The notes below the pieces were generated by a model that ran no database searches, had not been told where the DNA came from, and saw only the letters and a list, made by a program, of their open reading frames with translations. Made by a program: the position numbers and the translations under genes. 64,000 nucleotides of DNA from Adineta steineri (taxonomy: Eukaryota > Rotifera > Eurotatoria > Adinetida > Adinetidae), in the NCBI GenBank assembly GCA_905250115.1, contig CAJNOI010000032.1, positions 248,001-312,000 on the forward strand, in the 5' to 3' direction. Positions 40,493-52,900 of the stretch are shown here, piece by piece; the stretch's first letter is position 1; the number at the start of each line of letters is the position of its first letter.

Positions 40493-40794
40493 CAGAAGGA
40501 AATGTATACACCAATTCTTTTATTCTTTTTCTTCTTCTTAGTATCCTTCTGTATTTTCAACAAATTTCTTCTTTTCTCTTACAGTCTTATTCTTTTCTTT
40601 TTTCTTTTTCGTTTTGTTTATTTCATGATTTTTTCCTATACCCCCATTTGCTTGCGCTCTATTTTTTTTGCCAAAGAGAGAAAAAAAACAAATAATATTC
40701 ATGGATTTTTTTTGTTCTATTTATTTTTCTTTCTAAAAGAGACGAATATGTGTGACGAGAAAATTATTTCAATAATCAAGAAAAATATTATTTA

Positions 40795-41498
40795 TTAGTT
40801 AACAGATACATATGAACGTTGAACATGATAAGTATAATGAGTATATATCAACATTATAATAATAGTAAAAAACACAGTAATTGAAAAAAGAAGTATAGAT
40901 GAAAGACGCCACTTTTTAACCGTTTTGATTTCTTTTTCGGAACATAATGGACATGATGGCTCAGATGAAGAAGGACTTGATGAAGAATTAAAACACTAAA
41001 ATTAACAGTTAAAAGATAATGTAATGAAAAATATTCTTTACTTTATCTAATAATGATATTGCTATTAGTTTAATATCTTCTTTAGATAATTGTCTAACTC
41101 CGTCTTCATGTTCATATTCTTCAATTTGTTTTGTAAGTATATCCCGACTAATACCATACCAAGATTCCTTCATGTAAAATAATACACAAGTCAAGTTTAT
41201 GTAAATAAATATATATCTAAATTTAACTTACTGTTTCATTGGTAAGAGAACGAACTTTCAATACTACTTGACAAAAATCAATCATAGCAGCTGATAAACC
41301 GGTAGCAAAACCATCTGTTGTTGTTTTCCAGCATTCAGTTGAACCTTTTTGAGTATTACAACTACGTCTAAGAATAAACCAAACAATAAAAACGAAATTC
41401 GTTGAAAGAATTTCTTACTTGCATTTTGTGTCAAATGATTCTCGATGTCCCGAGACAATTAAGAACATACAGATAAATATTGTATTACCATAGTTCAT
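40795..41498 (-). CDS. Unrecognised small secreted/type I membrane protein
   Basis: Four minus-strand exons (41498-41419, 41367-41232, 41167-41042, 40995-40795) join in phase to 180 residues. The chain is supported by four consistent GT-AG borders and by neighbour-like codon use. Features: signal peptide (about 1-17), a cysteine-containing ectodomain (Cys26, 30, 39, 59, 115, 129, 132), a predicted helical segment (LTKQIEEYEHEDGVRQLSKE), a Ser-rich linker (118-127), and one transmembrane helix (about 146-166) with a short C-terminal tail. I recognise no family. An acceptor-like ATTATAG sits seven bases upstream of the ATG. Its 3' end is convergent with Tribbles, about 300 bp away. Confidence 0.7.
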
Positions 41499-41578
41499 TT
41501 TAAATCTATAATATTCACAAAAATAACTAGTGACTAGTATGATAGTTATAGATAATGATGGAAGTATATCGATGAATA

Positions 41579-41783
41579 CTTAGAATCAGTGGTTTATCCA
41601 GCGGGGGGGCACGGGGCTTTTTGCCCCCTCGGAGGGTGCTCCTGCCCCCCCGGAATTCAGAAAAATTACGCTTTTTGAGTCTGAAACTCTACGTTTGCCC
41701 CCTCAGAAGAGAGATTTTTGCCCCCCCGGCAATTAATTTCGCACCCTCGGACGAAAAAAGCTGGATAAAACACTGCTTAGAAT
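41579..41783. mobile_element. hAT-type MITE with 8-bp target-site duplication
   Basis: A 189-bp element (41587-41775) with 16-bp terminal inverted repeats, CAGTGGTTTATCCAGC on the left and CAGTGTTTTATCCAGC as the complement of the right end (one mismatch). It is flanked by perfect 8-bp direct repeats CTTAGAAT (41579-41586 and 41776-41783). A CAGTG start with an 8-bp duplication is diagnostic of hAT superfamily insertion. The interior is strikingly G/C-homopolymer-rich (G7 and C7 runs), unlike the host. No transposase. Confidence 0.88.
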
Positions 41784-43127
41784 AGTTTATAGTTATTTTC
41801 TTTTTAAAAAATCTATTAGAACATATTTTATTTCTTTGAATAAATTCGTTCGTACTTGGCTTACCATCGAGTGGTTTATTCGACAGATGATTTTTAAAGG
41901 CTTTATCAATAAATAATACATTTATGTTTACCTATGTGAATAATCGCATATGTTGATACCACTAAAAAGAAATCTTGATACAAACTTCACTAGGATGATA
42001 TCATTGATAAATATTATGAATTATAAGTTGTTGCTTGATGTCAACATTCACTAATTACAGTGCAGTCTATTCTTAAATATATATATTTTGATTGTGAGAG
42101 AGGAGAACGACTAGCATAGATAGTAGAAATTTGCGTGACGGAATTTCAAACTGTTATTGTGGAGTATTGTATCATGTAAAAAGAAACGAGTATAAACCTT
42201 TTATAAAAACAAAAAATGTGAGTATATGTAACAAAAATGTCAAGGGAGATACAATATAAAGGTGAGTATATATTCATAATATATTTAAAAAAAAAGGTAA
42301 AATATGGAAGCGAATGAAAGATGCATATTTTACAATGTTGCCATGAAACCATACATTTTTAATGACTAATATCGACGTTTTTTTCTCTTTTTTTTTACAT
42401 AAAACACAAGCATGTTTCTATGTTTACTGTTAATGACGATGAAGTATCTCTTTTACTTATATTATTGACGGAAACAAAAATGATCGAATGAGACTTTCTA
42501 AGAAACATGAGTTTATTCAAGCACTGTTTCTTCGTAATTGATAAATAAAAGCGAAGGATAATTTAAAATAGACGGTATTAAATACATAATTAATCAGAGT
42601 AAATTTGGTCGTTCATGGAATGTTTTTTACAAAAAACAACAGTAGCTATTACTACAAATTATTGCTGGAAGACAGAATGAGATTTTTATCATAGAGACAA
42701 TGTCATCCGCTTTTATCCTGATAAGCAGAAGTTGTAATCAGTTTATCACCAGAAATGAATTATATTTCATTCAATCTATAACTTCAGCAAGACGCGACAA
42801 AAATGAAACATAATTTGAAGATGTCGAATGGTAGATCATAGTTAATATACTTATCATCAACAAAACTTGTTCGAATATAAATGCACGTGAATAAACTGCA
42901 AAAAGATATTTTTATCTATTTCTTCTCGTCTTTTTATATATACATTGAAACATTTTTTGTTATCGATCATTTACAACGCTTATTACAATAAATTCAATAT
43001 ATTTCTAGTAGAATTGTATTCATTTACAATAAAAAAATACCCCATCACCTTGTTTGTGTTAATTAAAGAAAGAAAAAACATAAAAAAATATACTAAATTG
43101 ATACAATCATTATAGTTAGTCTCATAG
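41784..43127. other. Intergenic
   Basis: About 1.3 kb AT-rich spacer between the small membrane protein and the protease homologue. Nothing recognised. Confidence 0.6.
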
Positions 43128-44171
43128 TTATTGTGTTATAACACTGTTAATAAATTTATTATAATGACTAACTCGAGTATAAATTCCACGAAATTCACAT
43201 CCTGAACGATCATCATTAACAATTCCAGAACATATCCATGCATTATTTTTCCTAGTCATAAGTGGACTTCCTTTATCACCAGGACACGAACCAGCAGACA
43301 TATAACTACCACAAAATCGACTATTACTTAATTTTACTATACCACATGCTGATGGACTTTGTACTTCAACGTCGGCTGATTGAGATATATCTGGTAGTGA
43401 AGAAGTTGATGATACTTTATTCCAACCTACAACAACACTTTGTTGTTTGACATGCGGTATTGTGATATCATTTGCAATTGAACATACGTTTGTTGTTGAA
43501 CTTAAAATGACGGTTTCATTGAGTGTAAGAATCGCTATGTCATCGATAGCATTATTTGTAGTATAAGTCAATGGATAGGTTATACGAGAAATCGAACGTA
43601 TCTGAGCATTATTTTTTGTTGAAAGTGTGGTTATACCAGCATAAATAGTAATCTTATTTTTGTCTAGATTAGAAACACAGCTAGCAGTTGTTAGAACATG
43701 TTGTTTTGATAGAAGAAAACCAGTACAAATTCTAAAACTATCTGAATATAGAGCAACAATCCATGGCCAAGTATTTGATGTAGATGATGATAATAATGAT
43801 GATGATGGTGATGATGAGGATAATGTTGATGTTGATGTGCTTTGAATAGGCATAGGTGCTGGATGATTTGGATGATTTGGATGATTTGTAGTATTTGAGC
43901 AATTACCTTGTCCTATTAATGAATTACATGATACTGTTGTTGTAACAAATTTTGGTGTAGAACTTCCGGATCGTCCTCCAAGACCGAAACCAAGTCCAAG
44001 ACCAAGAGCGATTGCAAGTGTACCAAGAAATAAAAATGATCCAACAACAACCATAACAACAATTATTATCATCCTTGCTGAATTAGGTTCAGGCATTGGC
44101 TCGACAGGTACTGGTATATTTACCTGACGTATTTGGGGATATTTCATTCGTTGCCTCGCACTCCGATACAT
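43128..44171 (-). CDS. Catalytically dead serine protease homologue, membrane-anchored
   Basis: Single-exon gene of 347 residues, paralogous to the protease at 27207-28187: same layout (KYPQ near the N-terminus, signal anchor at about 34-65, Ser-rich stem, S1 fold) and shared stretches such as QHVLT and YAGITTLSTKN. The catalytic His is replaced by Ser164 (TTASC in place of TAAHC) and the catalytic Ser by Lys300 (GDKGSP in place of GDSGSP). Asp211 remains. The specificity Asp is lost (Gly294), and the zymogen activation site is absent: the domain begins at NTWPWIVAL. The frame is otherwise intact, with cysteines kept, so it looks like a maintained pseudoenzyme rather than a decayed pseudogene. 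Such homologues often act as binding or regulatory partners of active proteases. The NHPNHPNHP repeat in the stem (97-105) is also distinctive. Confidence 0.88.
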   Translation of the reverse strand: MYRSARQRMKYPQIRQVNIPVPVEPMPEPNSARMIIIVVMVVVGSFLFLGTLAIALGLGLGFGLGGRSGSSTPKFVTTTVSCNSLIGQGNCSNTTNHPNHPNHPAPMPIQSTSTSTLSSSSPSSSLLSSSTSNTWPWIVALYSDSFRICTGFLLSKQHVLTTASCVSNLDKNKITIYAGITTLSTKNNAQIRSISRITYPLTYTTNNAIDDIAILTLNETVILSSTTNVCSIANDITIPHVKQQSVVVGWNKVSSTSSLPDISQSADVEVQSPSACGIVKLSNSRFCGSYMSAGSCPGDKGSPLMTRKNNAWICSGIVNDDRSGCEFRGIYTRVSHYNKFINSVITQ

Positions 44172-47100
44172 AGAGCAACAATTGAAGAAACTAACAAGAG
44201 TATATATTTGTACTATACTTTTTATAGGTCTCTTGTGCGAAAAATTTGTTCATTGTCAATGAATGATATCAATGACAATCTTGTCTACTGTATTTAAGAT
44301 ACTTTTTTTAATTTATTCTTGATTTTCATTGTCATCCTTCGACTTTTATTTTTCTCTGTTAGACATGACTTTGAAAATTAATTACAACACTCACAAATAT
44401 AATCAATCATTTTGTCTACATCTTACTAAAGTAATCATTTATCAAACAAATATGTCTACATCAGATAGATATACATGGTCATTATTGAACTGAAGTTAGA
44501 ATAGACGATATGGTAATAAAATAGAACATGAAACAATAATATTTTTTCACAAAAAGAATAATATAGTAGTATCCTTCACTGTATGTAGAGGAGTGACTCT
44601 ATTGTTTACTAATTACTTGTACAAAAAATAAAAGAATGTTAGTCATATGTAGATCATAATGAGTGAATTGTTGTTATTCAGTAAACATAGAATAGTGATT
44701 AACAATGGGAAAAAAAAGAAAGCTAACCATTTTTGAATAAAATCATACTTATTGAATAGATAAGCGAAATATAATGATAATTGAGCTGTTTTCTAACTAA
44801 TAAACAAAACAACAAAGAGAATGAATTATTTTCTTTGTAGTAATAATTAGTATTCACAAAGATAGAATGACTAATGTAGTGATTCTATTCGTTGTATGTA
44901 TATGATATGTGATACATATGAATATGGATATTGTCTATCTTATTATTTCAACAATTGATAATGTTCTTTTTCTGAGTATGTAAAAAGTTTTAACTATAGG
45001 AAATAATTATTTTATTAATAAAGTTATTTTTTATTTCATTAATAATCTAGGATTTAGAATTTTTCTTTGTGTAAAAAGAGACGAAGTAGCTAGAGTACTC
45101 TATTGTATCTAGTCGAAAGAAAAGAAATCTCTTGAGTAATACAATATCATTTAAAATCTATACAACACAAACTGTGAATAGCATTATTAACGGATATTAT
45201 ATAATGAAGAAAGTTGAATAAAATAATCATAGTATCGTATGTAAATTGAAATGATGATTGCAGTCATTTATGATAACAATTCAAGAACGGAAAGAGTAGC
45301 AGTTTTCACCTTAGAATATAGTGAACCATCTTTTTCTCTAATATTATAAAGGATGGAGTTATTTTAAAAACAATCTTCGTTTCTCTATAGGTGAAATTGT
45401 GATGGTAGATCGTTTTGATATATCTCTTATAGTACTTTGTAGCAGTAGTTAATAATTCTATAGTCTAGAATATTATTGCTCCAGTGTCTCATCTTTCGGA
45501 TGGTGAAAGCTTCGGTTTTGTAGTTGTTTCTGAATTCGACTCATCACTGACAATTACCTGTCAGATGTACTTGAATGATCATTCTCTCTCATATATATTC
45601 ATTCAAGTATGAGAGCAAACTCATTATGAATATGTAACGACATACTACCAGATAGTAAACAGCATAGACCAGCATTAACTATTTACATCAATGTGTTTCG
45701 CTTGTTTTATTACATCTATAACTATTCAAAATATTCATTGATCAATTATTATAACAAGAATGAATTTGTCAATGATAAATATTTCGAACTAATGCATTTT
45801 GTAATAAATGAGAATATGTGTAAATTCGTACAGACTTTTCCCCTTTTTACGACAACATTATAATACTCCTGCTAAAAAGAAATAACAAAAAATCATGATA
45901 GAATAGACCAAACACTCAGAGTCGTGCATGTACTATTATAATATTAATTATTCATAATAATAAAAGCGTTAGTTTGTTTGTTGTGTATCTACAGACTACA
46001 TCTGTCTATTGACAGTAATAAAGCTGAAAAACTATTGTTACGATTAACTTGTTTAAGAAAATTTTCAAGATCAACATCGAACTGTACTGTAGCATTGGTG
46101 ATTAACAAACAAATTGTCATGCAAATATTATCATTAACAGTAATCTTAATACCATTGAATTTAAATAGCATAGTTAAATATAATTCATGGAATGATCGAT
46201 TATTAATCTACAGATCTAACTTATATTTTCATTTTTAGAACGAAAATATAAAAAAACTCAATAATGTCTATATTTTCTAATTAAAAACAAAATAAGGACG
46301 AAATATATAGTTTGTTATGTAACTATTATATTCTAAATGACTATTTTCACTGACATTGTTATCGATTGAATATTTTATTGAAAAAAATAATTATATTGTT
46401 GTTTTCCTAATTAATTTGTAGGACAAAAACGTTTAAGTACATTTTCTCTTAGTATGTGTTACAAAAAAGAAATAGTTAGATTAGGATATGAATGATGATA
46501 AAGATGGCGGTTAGTGTGAATAACAACACTCATACTTCTCACACCTTCATGGCCATTACTCACTCTTGATAAAACTAATAACTTTATGTTAACTTTTAAT
46601 CAACTTCTTTTTTTTTCCTGATCTACTAGTGTTGATTAATCGCTATGTTAACATAAGTTTTTCAATCAATCACACAGTTGTGTCATAACAAGTAAATTTT
46701 TTTCGAAAACTCAAGTATATATATTGAACACAAAACATTATCGTTGAGAGTTAATATTGACCGTAATTACTTTAATGCATGTCTTCGTATTTTGTATATA
46801 ATTATAGTATATCTTTAGTCTATAACGATTTATTATCTGTATAGTTTCATTTAATACTTAAATCTATCTTTAATCCTATTTTACTAGAATATAAAACACA
46901 ATCAAATAGTTTTTTTGTTCCGCAATGTATGTTGATATGATTAGAAGTGGAATTTTGAGTGTTATTTATAAAATAGATTTCCTCAAGTTTTACTTTAAAA
47001 AATAAACATTTTTTTTATATAAATGAATTTGTTTCTTTATCGTTTTTTTTTAAATATAATTCAAATTGAAGATTACTCTTAACATTTAAACTAATCTCTC

Positions 47101-47999
47101 AATCGAAAGATTAATGTTACGTTACAACCTATTCGACTTCATATGAATTCTTAAGAAAATTTCAATATCAAAAATAATCTGGATAATACATTTTCTTTTT
47201 CAATTCAATACAAAAAAAAAGGCAAAAAGGAAATTTTTTCTATATCTAATAAATTTCCTTTCACTAATTCATTAATGCTTTTTTTTGTTATATACAAAAT
47301 CTATAACTGAACTACGTAAATAAAGTAAAATATATAGCCTCAAGCAAAACTTCCTCAATTAATAGGTAAAAACACATATATATGTATATATGACCTATAG
47401 ATATATAGTCCAACTTCATTGCTTTTCATCTATCATTAGACACAAATATTATGACTGTCTAAACAATAATAATAATAGGAGAAAGGTACGACAGACAGAT
47501 TGTGATTGAGCCCTATTTAATTGTCATCTCCTATGCATACAATAGTGTGAACGAACATCATCTTTTTCGTGTGTCGACCATGATTTGTGTCATTTTATGT
47601 CGCGTTCAAGCTTTACTTTTACGAACGAACAAGAGACAGAAGAGAAGAGAAAAGAAAAGACACCGAGCTCAAACTTTGATCCGTTTCTTTCATTATAAAG
47701 AACACCCGAGACACTCGAGCAGTTGAAACGAAGGAAAGAATGAATAAATAGATGAAAATGCCAAAAAACAGAACATAAAGGAAAGGGAGGAACGACAAAG
47801 AGTGTGAGGAAAGAAAAAGAAGAAGAGAGGGGAAAGAGAGAGAGAGAGAGGGAGAAGAAAAGTTTTCAGTCGATCTAAAGCGCGTTTGACGGCAGCAACA
47901 GCAGCATTATTTTCTCATTCCATATTTTTTTCTTGTCTTTCTCCGGGAGAAAAAAGAGAGTGTGCAAATACACGTGTTTGCCTAGCAGAATAACTTAAA
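44172..47999. other. Intergenic upstream of dystrophin
   Basis: About 3.8 kb, AT-rich. From 47640 onward the sequence becomes purine-rich (GAGAGA run at about 47838-47850) and less AT-rich, consistent with a promoter and 5' UTR leading to the donor at 48060. No coding exon or RNA gene recognised elsewhere. Confidence 0.55.
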
Positions 48000-49790
48000 A
48001 AAGAGGGAGCTCCGGTCATTGTTTGCATTCATCATCCAGACGTATATACATTTGAATAGGTAAGCCGAAAATTTATTATTATTATTTTGTTATTCTTCAT
48101 CGATATAAATCAACGATTACTTTATACATGTATATACTGAATAGATGAAACATTTAGTAACATAAAAAAAAACCACAACGAATAACAGAGAAGAAAAAGG
48201 CAGCAGGTGTCGATAATAAATATCTTTTTTTTATATCGATTGTGATTATTTTACTACATGTATTCGACTGTCTTTATTTTCAAGGTAAATCAATAATATC
48301 TCATCATCTATTCGAAAACTTATGTGTAAATAACCTTTTATTTTTATTTTAATGATAATGACATGTACTTCATCAATTTTCAAGGAGACTCATTTGCTTT
48401 TCTCCACATTCCTATTTAATAGTTTATCAATTTTGATTTTCTATTATTTCCTGTGTGTTCTTTATTTTTTATTTTTTTTGATTTTAATTATAACGAATGG
48501 TGACTGAGTGCTTTTTACTTATTTCGTTTTTTTAAAAGATCATATTTCATTATATATGCAGTTCCACCCAACTTCACGTCCTCTCACATTACACTCATGT
48601 AACATTGACATGTATAAGATATTTCGTTTTTTTTCTTTTTCTTCACTTAAAATATTCTTAGTTCTGCTTCTATTAGCACTATCTTGTTCGATGACCTCTT
48701 GAATAACATATAAGACAACGCCTGCATCATTTACGTATTGCCTATAGGTAGTAAATGAAAATATTGAAAAAAAACTCACACATACGAGCGGACGTGCGTA
48801 CATTCAACCCTACAGAGAGTTTACGATAGTGCTATTCATACTTGTATATATATATATATTCTTGCGTCATCTTACAAACTTCAATCTTCTTCGTTTTTTT
48901 TCTTTTTAACCATTTATTGTCGGCGACTTCGCTTATGTTGTTATTCGCATTTCAAGAACTTCGATGTATAATTTCGGATCGACGATTGGATGATTACGCA
49001 AATATATATATATATATATATATATACGAGAATATTAAATATAAACGCGCGCCGCGCGTGTTTAAAAAAAAGAAAAGCTTAACGCATGATCGCAAATATC
49101 AATTGTATGTGTATTTGGTGACAACGATTGATTGTGCATGCGAAACATGAACAGCATAAAGAGAAAGCAAACGAGAACCTTGACACATAAATATTAATAA
49201 TAACTGTTGTATAGCAATTGTAACGTTCAATTAATGAAACTGTTGTAAACATGTGAAATTAACACATTGTTACGTTTCGATATTAACAAAAACGAGAATT
49301 TCTTTCCTTTCTTTTTTTTCATCATCAAATTGCATTTATAAAGAATGATGTTAGATATATATAAATTTAATAAAAAAAGAAAAGGTTCTGCACTATAATG
49401 TTTATATTTGAGTAGTTCAACTTGAATATCTTGTCATATTTTCTTAACGATATATTAATCAATACTGAGTATTTGTTTATTTATATAAGTCAATATATAA
49501 AATTCTACCTTTATTTTGATAAACATTGTAATTGATACATCTATATATGTTTTCTTTTTCTTTTTTGAATATTTTTCTTACTAAACTAAAAGATATATGA
49601 ATTCTAGTCAAACCTATCGATGAAAAAAGGTCAAAATTTAAGTTTCTTCTTTTTTTTGTTTCAACTTAAATAAAACATTTTCTTCTATCGTCTTTCTTTT
49701 CAAATTTCTATAAGATCAAACATCTTTCATCCACCTCCTTAAAACCATGAATAATATTTTTATGATTACTCTTTTCTTTTTTTCTTGCAG
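48000..49790 (+). promoter_or_regulatory. Probable 5' UTR exon end and leader intron of dystrophin
   Basis: A strong donor (AATAG|GTAAGC, intron start 48060) and a strong acceptor (TTTCTTGCAG ending at 49790) suggest a non-coding first exon ending at 48059 joined to the exon that starts at 49791 and contains the 49929 ATG. The intervening 1.7 kb has no coding content. A GC-rich near-palindrome, ACGCGCGCCGCGCGTG, lies at 49045-49060. Inferred from splice signals only. Confidence 0.45.
49002..49026. repeat. (TA)n microsatellite
   Basis: Perfect alternating TA tract of about 25 nt, in the proposed dystrophin leader intron. Confidence 0.9.
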
Positions 49791-49928
49791 GTGTAAAAAA
49801 TAAAACAGAACAAAACAAACATTTTTACATATATATGATGACGATGACTCATACGAAATAACTCTCTATATATAATCAAACACTCTATCGTATAACCACA
49901 AAAATACTTTATTTTTTATTTCGTAACA

Positions 49929-52900
49929 ATGTCGGCTAGTCCTACGGAACGATCTAGCTCACCGGAATTAGCGTCAACAATGGTGGGAGATAAAAATGAA
50001 GATGATATACAACAATTTCAACAGATTATTCGTGATAGACGATGTAAGTTATTTCATTGTCGTTTTTTCTTTTTTAAATATGTCTCAATTAATAGAGTAA
50101 TTTCTTATTTTTTTTCGCCTACTGGTGTCATTTACAGTTAGACATTATTTGATGATTGACGTAATAATTATTACCCCAAAAAAAAAGTAAAACCTTGAGT
50201 TGAAGAAGGACAGTTCTTTTGTCATGCTATCATCATGTTCATCGCTTTCTCCTCTCTCTCTCTATTTTTCTTTCTTATCAATTGCCTTTTTCTTTGTAGT
50301 AGTCGTTTATATGAAATCGTGTTTGTACTAGTACCATCTTGTTGATAACAAGAGAATAGAAGTTGTTCTCTTTCAACATGCATAAACAGTTCAGACGAGC
50401 GTAAAAGAGAGAATAGAGCGATGATATTATAGAGATAAATGTTGTTGGAATGGACGGCGAGACATTAGGAAGCAGAAATTTCGCATTGAAGCGAGTAGGA
50501 TCCTCTACAGTGTCGCTTGTGCAGAATTATAAAGAAAGAAAGAAAACAGAAGAAGAAAGAAAGAAAGAAAAAAGCAAAAGAAAAAAGAAAAGAAAGCAGC
50601 GCTTTGGTAGGGGTATTACAGATAAGTAACAGTCAACCAGAGAGTTATACCACCATCCGATCTTCGTCATTTCTGTTAGTATTATTATTATTATCGTCGT
50701 CATCAACTCGTCGTCGTCGTCGTAGTCGCCGTTGTCGTCGACCTCTTTCTCTATGTTTGACAACGAAGAAGAGTAGGCGGACAGTCAACATCCCATTGAT
50801 TAAAACTCACTGATTAGTTGACCTTCGCACTAATCCTTCTTATCAGACACAAAAAAACGTACATTCATTCATATACATATATATATAATCAACTATGTCA
50901 TCGCCAAACGTGGATGAATCAATAGATTCTCTTGATGAGGATTTTCTATGTAAGTTCATCTGCATATGTTTGATAATCAAATATCATCTGGAATAACACG
51001 ATGATAAGAAAACAAAATAAGCATTTTATTGTATATAAAACTAGAGAAAATACTAAAAGCATAGTGGTTAAGACATTCCTTTTATCTTTATTGACCAATG
51101 AATCTGTCTCATCATCATACAACTACTCAAGTAGTAGTTCAATAGACTCCCATTGTTAAGTTGAAAAAAACATATGTGTATGTTTATATATGACTTGGCC
51201 TATGGGCAGAGTTAATAATTATATAGCAGTCTACTTGAGAGAAGTATATTTGATAAAAACGAACAAACATATGATTGTAGAAAAGGAAACATTTTTACAT
51301 ATATTGATGGGTTTATTTAAATGAAAAATGAAAGTTGTCTTCTTCTATTCCATAATATTATAAAAAAATTGTCAATATTGGCATATAGGATATCTATATA
51401 AGTTACTCATATTATTCCTGCTGTTATCGTTATTGCAATACATAAACCAATAGACATAGAAGCATACATCTTATCAATTAGCTGTCTTTTTTTATAGTAT
51501 AGTTGATTCTTAAAATAAATTAACATCCCACATACTTATGTATGCCGATAACTATACGATTGATCGATTTGCATATATTCATTAACGTTATATATATTAG
51601 TTAAGACAGAATGTAAAAAATGATACTTTTTTTTGGACTTTGATCGAATTGTATACTAAAGATGAAAGATAATATAATTTTTTTTTAAATATATATATTT
51701 CCTGAGAAGTGATAGATGTATTGCACATCGTTTTTTGTCATAACCATTGATCGATCAGTTGGTATATATATATATAAACAATCTTGATATGTTATCGAAT
51801 GATGTGCTCAGTCATTCATATATTTCTATGTTAGACTATCTTTACGTAAGAAACAAAAATTTTCGTTCACTCATTCGAGTCGTGAGATATGCGTACACAT
51901 TAAATCATGGTCGTATCTTTTTTCTCCATATGTGAATAAAACAGGTGTTGAACTGTGTCAAATTAAATTCGACTATACGTTGTCTACGAACGTCATATAT
52001 TTGAATTGTTTTTTTTCATTATAATAAAATTAGAATCTAATTTTTTGTTTGTGTGTGTATAAATTCTTTATTTATTATTATGATTGATTATTATTCGTCC
52101 TTCTCGTTTCTAGACGAACGCGAAGATATTCAGAAGAAGGCATTCACTAAATGGATTAACAATCAACTAGCAGATGTAACCTAATTATTTATGATTATAT
52201 AATATATATATTTTCGTATATTTTTTAAAGATAAATTCAACATCACCTGTTACTGATTTATTTCAAGATTTACGTGATGGTGTTATTTTACTTCAATTAT
52301 TGGAAGTACTCACTGGGAATGAATGTGTATGAAATAAAGAATAAAACGAAAATATTTTTAATCTTTTCTTTCTTTCTTCTAGAAAAAAGAAAATGGTAAA
52401 ATGCGTGTACATCATATCGGAAATGTTAATAAAGTGATTGCTGTACTTGCTGAACATGGAGTAAGAGAGAAATCAAATTATCATTCATCCATTGATTTTC
52501 TTTTCTTAATAGATTAAACTTCTTAGTATATCATCAAATGATATTGTTGATGGTAATCCAAAATTAACTCTTGCATTAATATGGTCAATAATTCAATATT
52601 GGCAAGGAAAAGATGTTATTAAATCCGTTGAAAATAATGTTGAACAGAATAATATTGAAAAATTTCTTCTTTCATGGTGTCAAGAACAAACGAAAGGGTT
52701 TGAATAAAAAATGCTAATATTTATTTCTTTTAAATTGAATTCTATTATTTAGATACAAAGGTGTTGAAATCAATGATTTTACACGTAGTTGGCAAGATGG
52801 CCTTGCTTTTAATGCATTAATTCATAAATTTCGTCCAGATTTATTTGATTATGAAGAAATTTTACAAAATGCATCAGCGAGAAATCTTGAACATGCATTT

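Noticed and set aside
40502-40798. 98-residue Phe-rich plus-strand frame after Tribbles
   Set aside because: T-rich 3' UTR-like sequence translated as Phe/Leu runs; overlaps the 3' end of the opposite-strand gene.
48508-49150. Several short frames in the dystrophin leader intron
   Set aside because: AT- and TA-repeat-driven; opposite-strand overlaps; no conserved motif.
50517-50813. Lys/Arg-rich and Ser-rich frames before exon 1b
   Set aside because: Produced by GA and CGT simple repeats; a probable 5' UTR or promoter.
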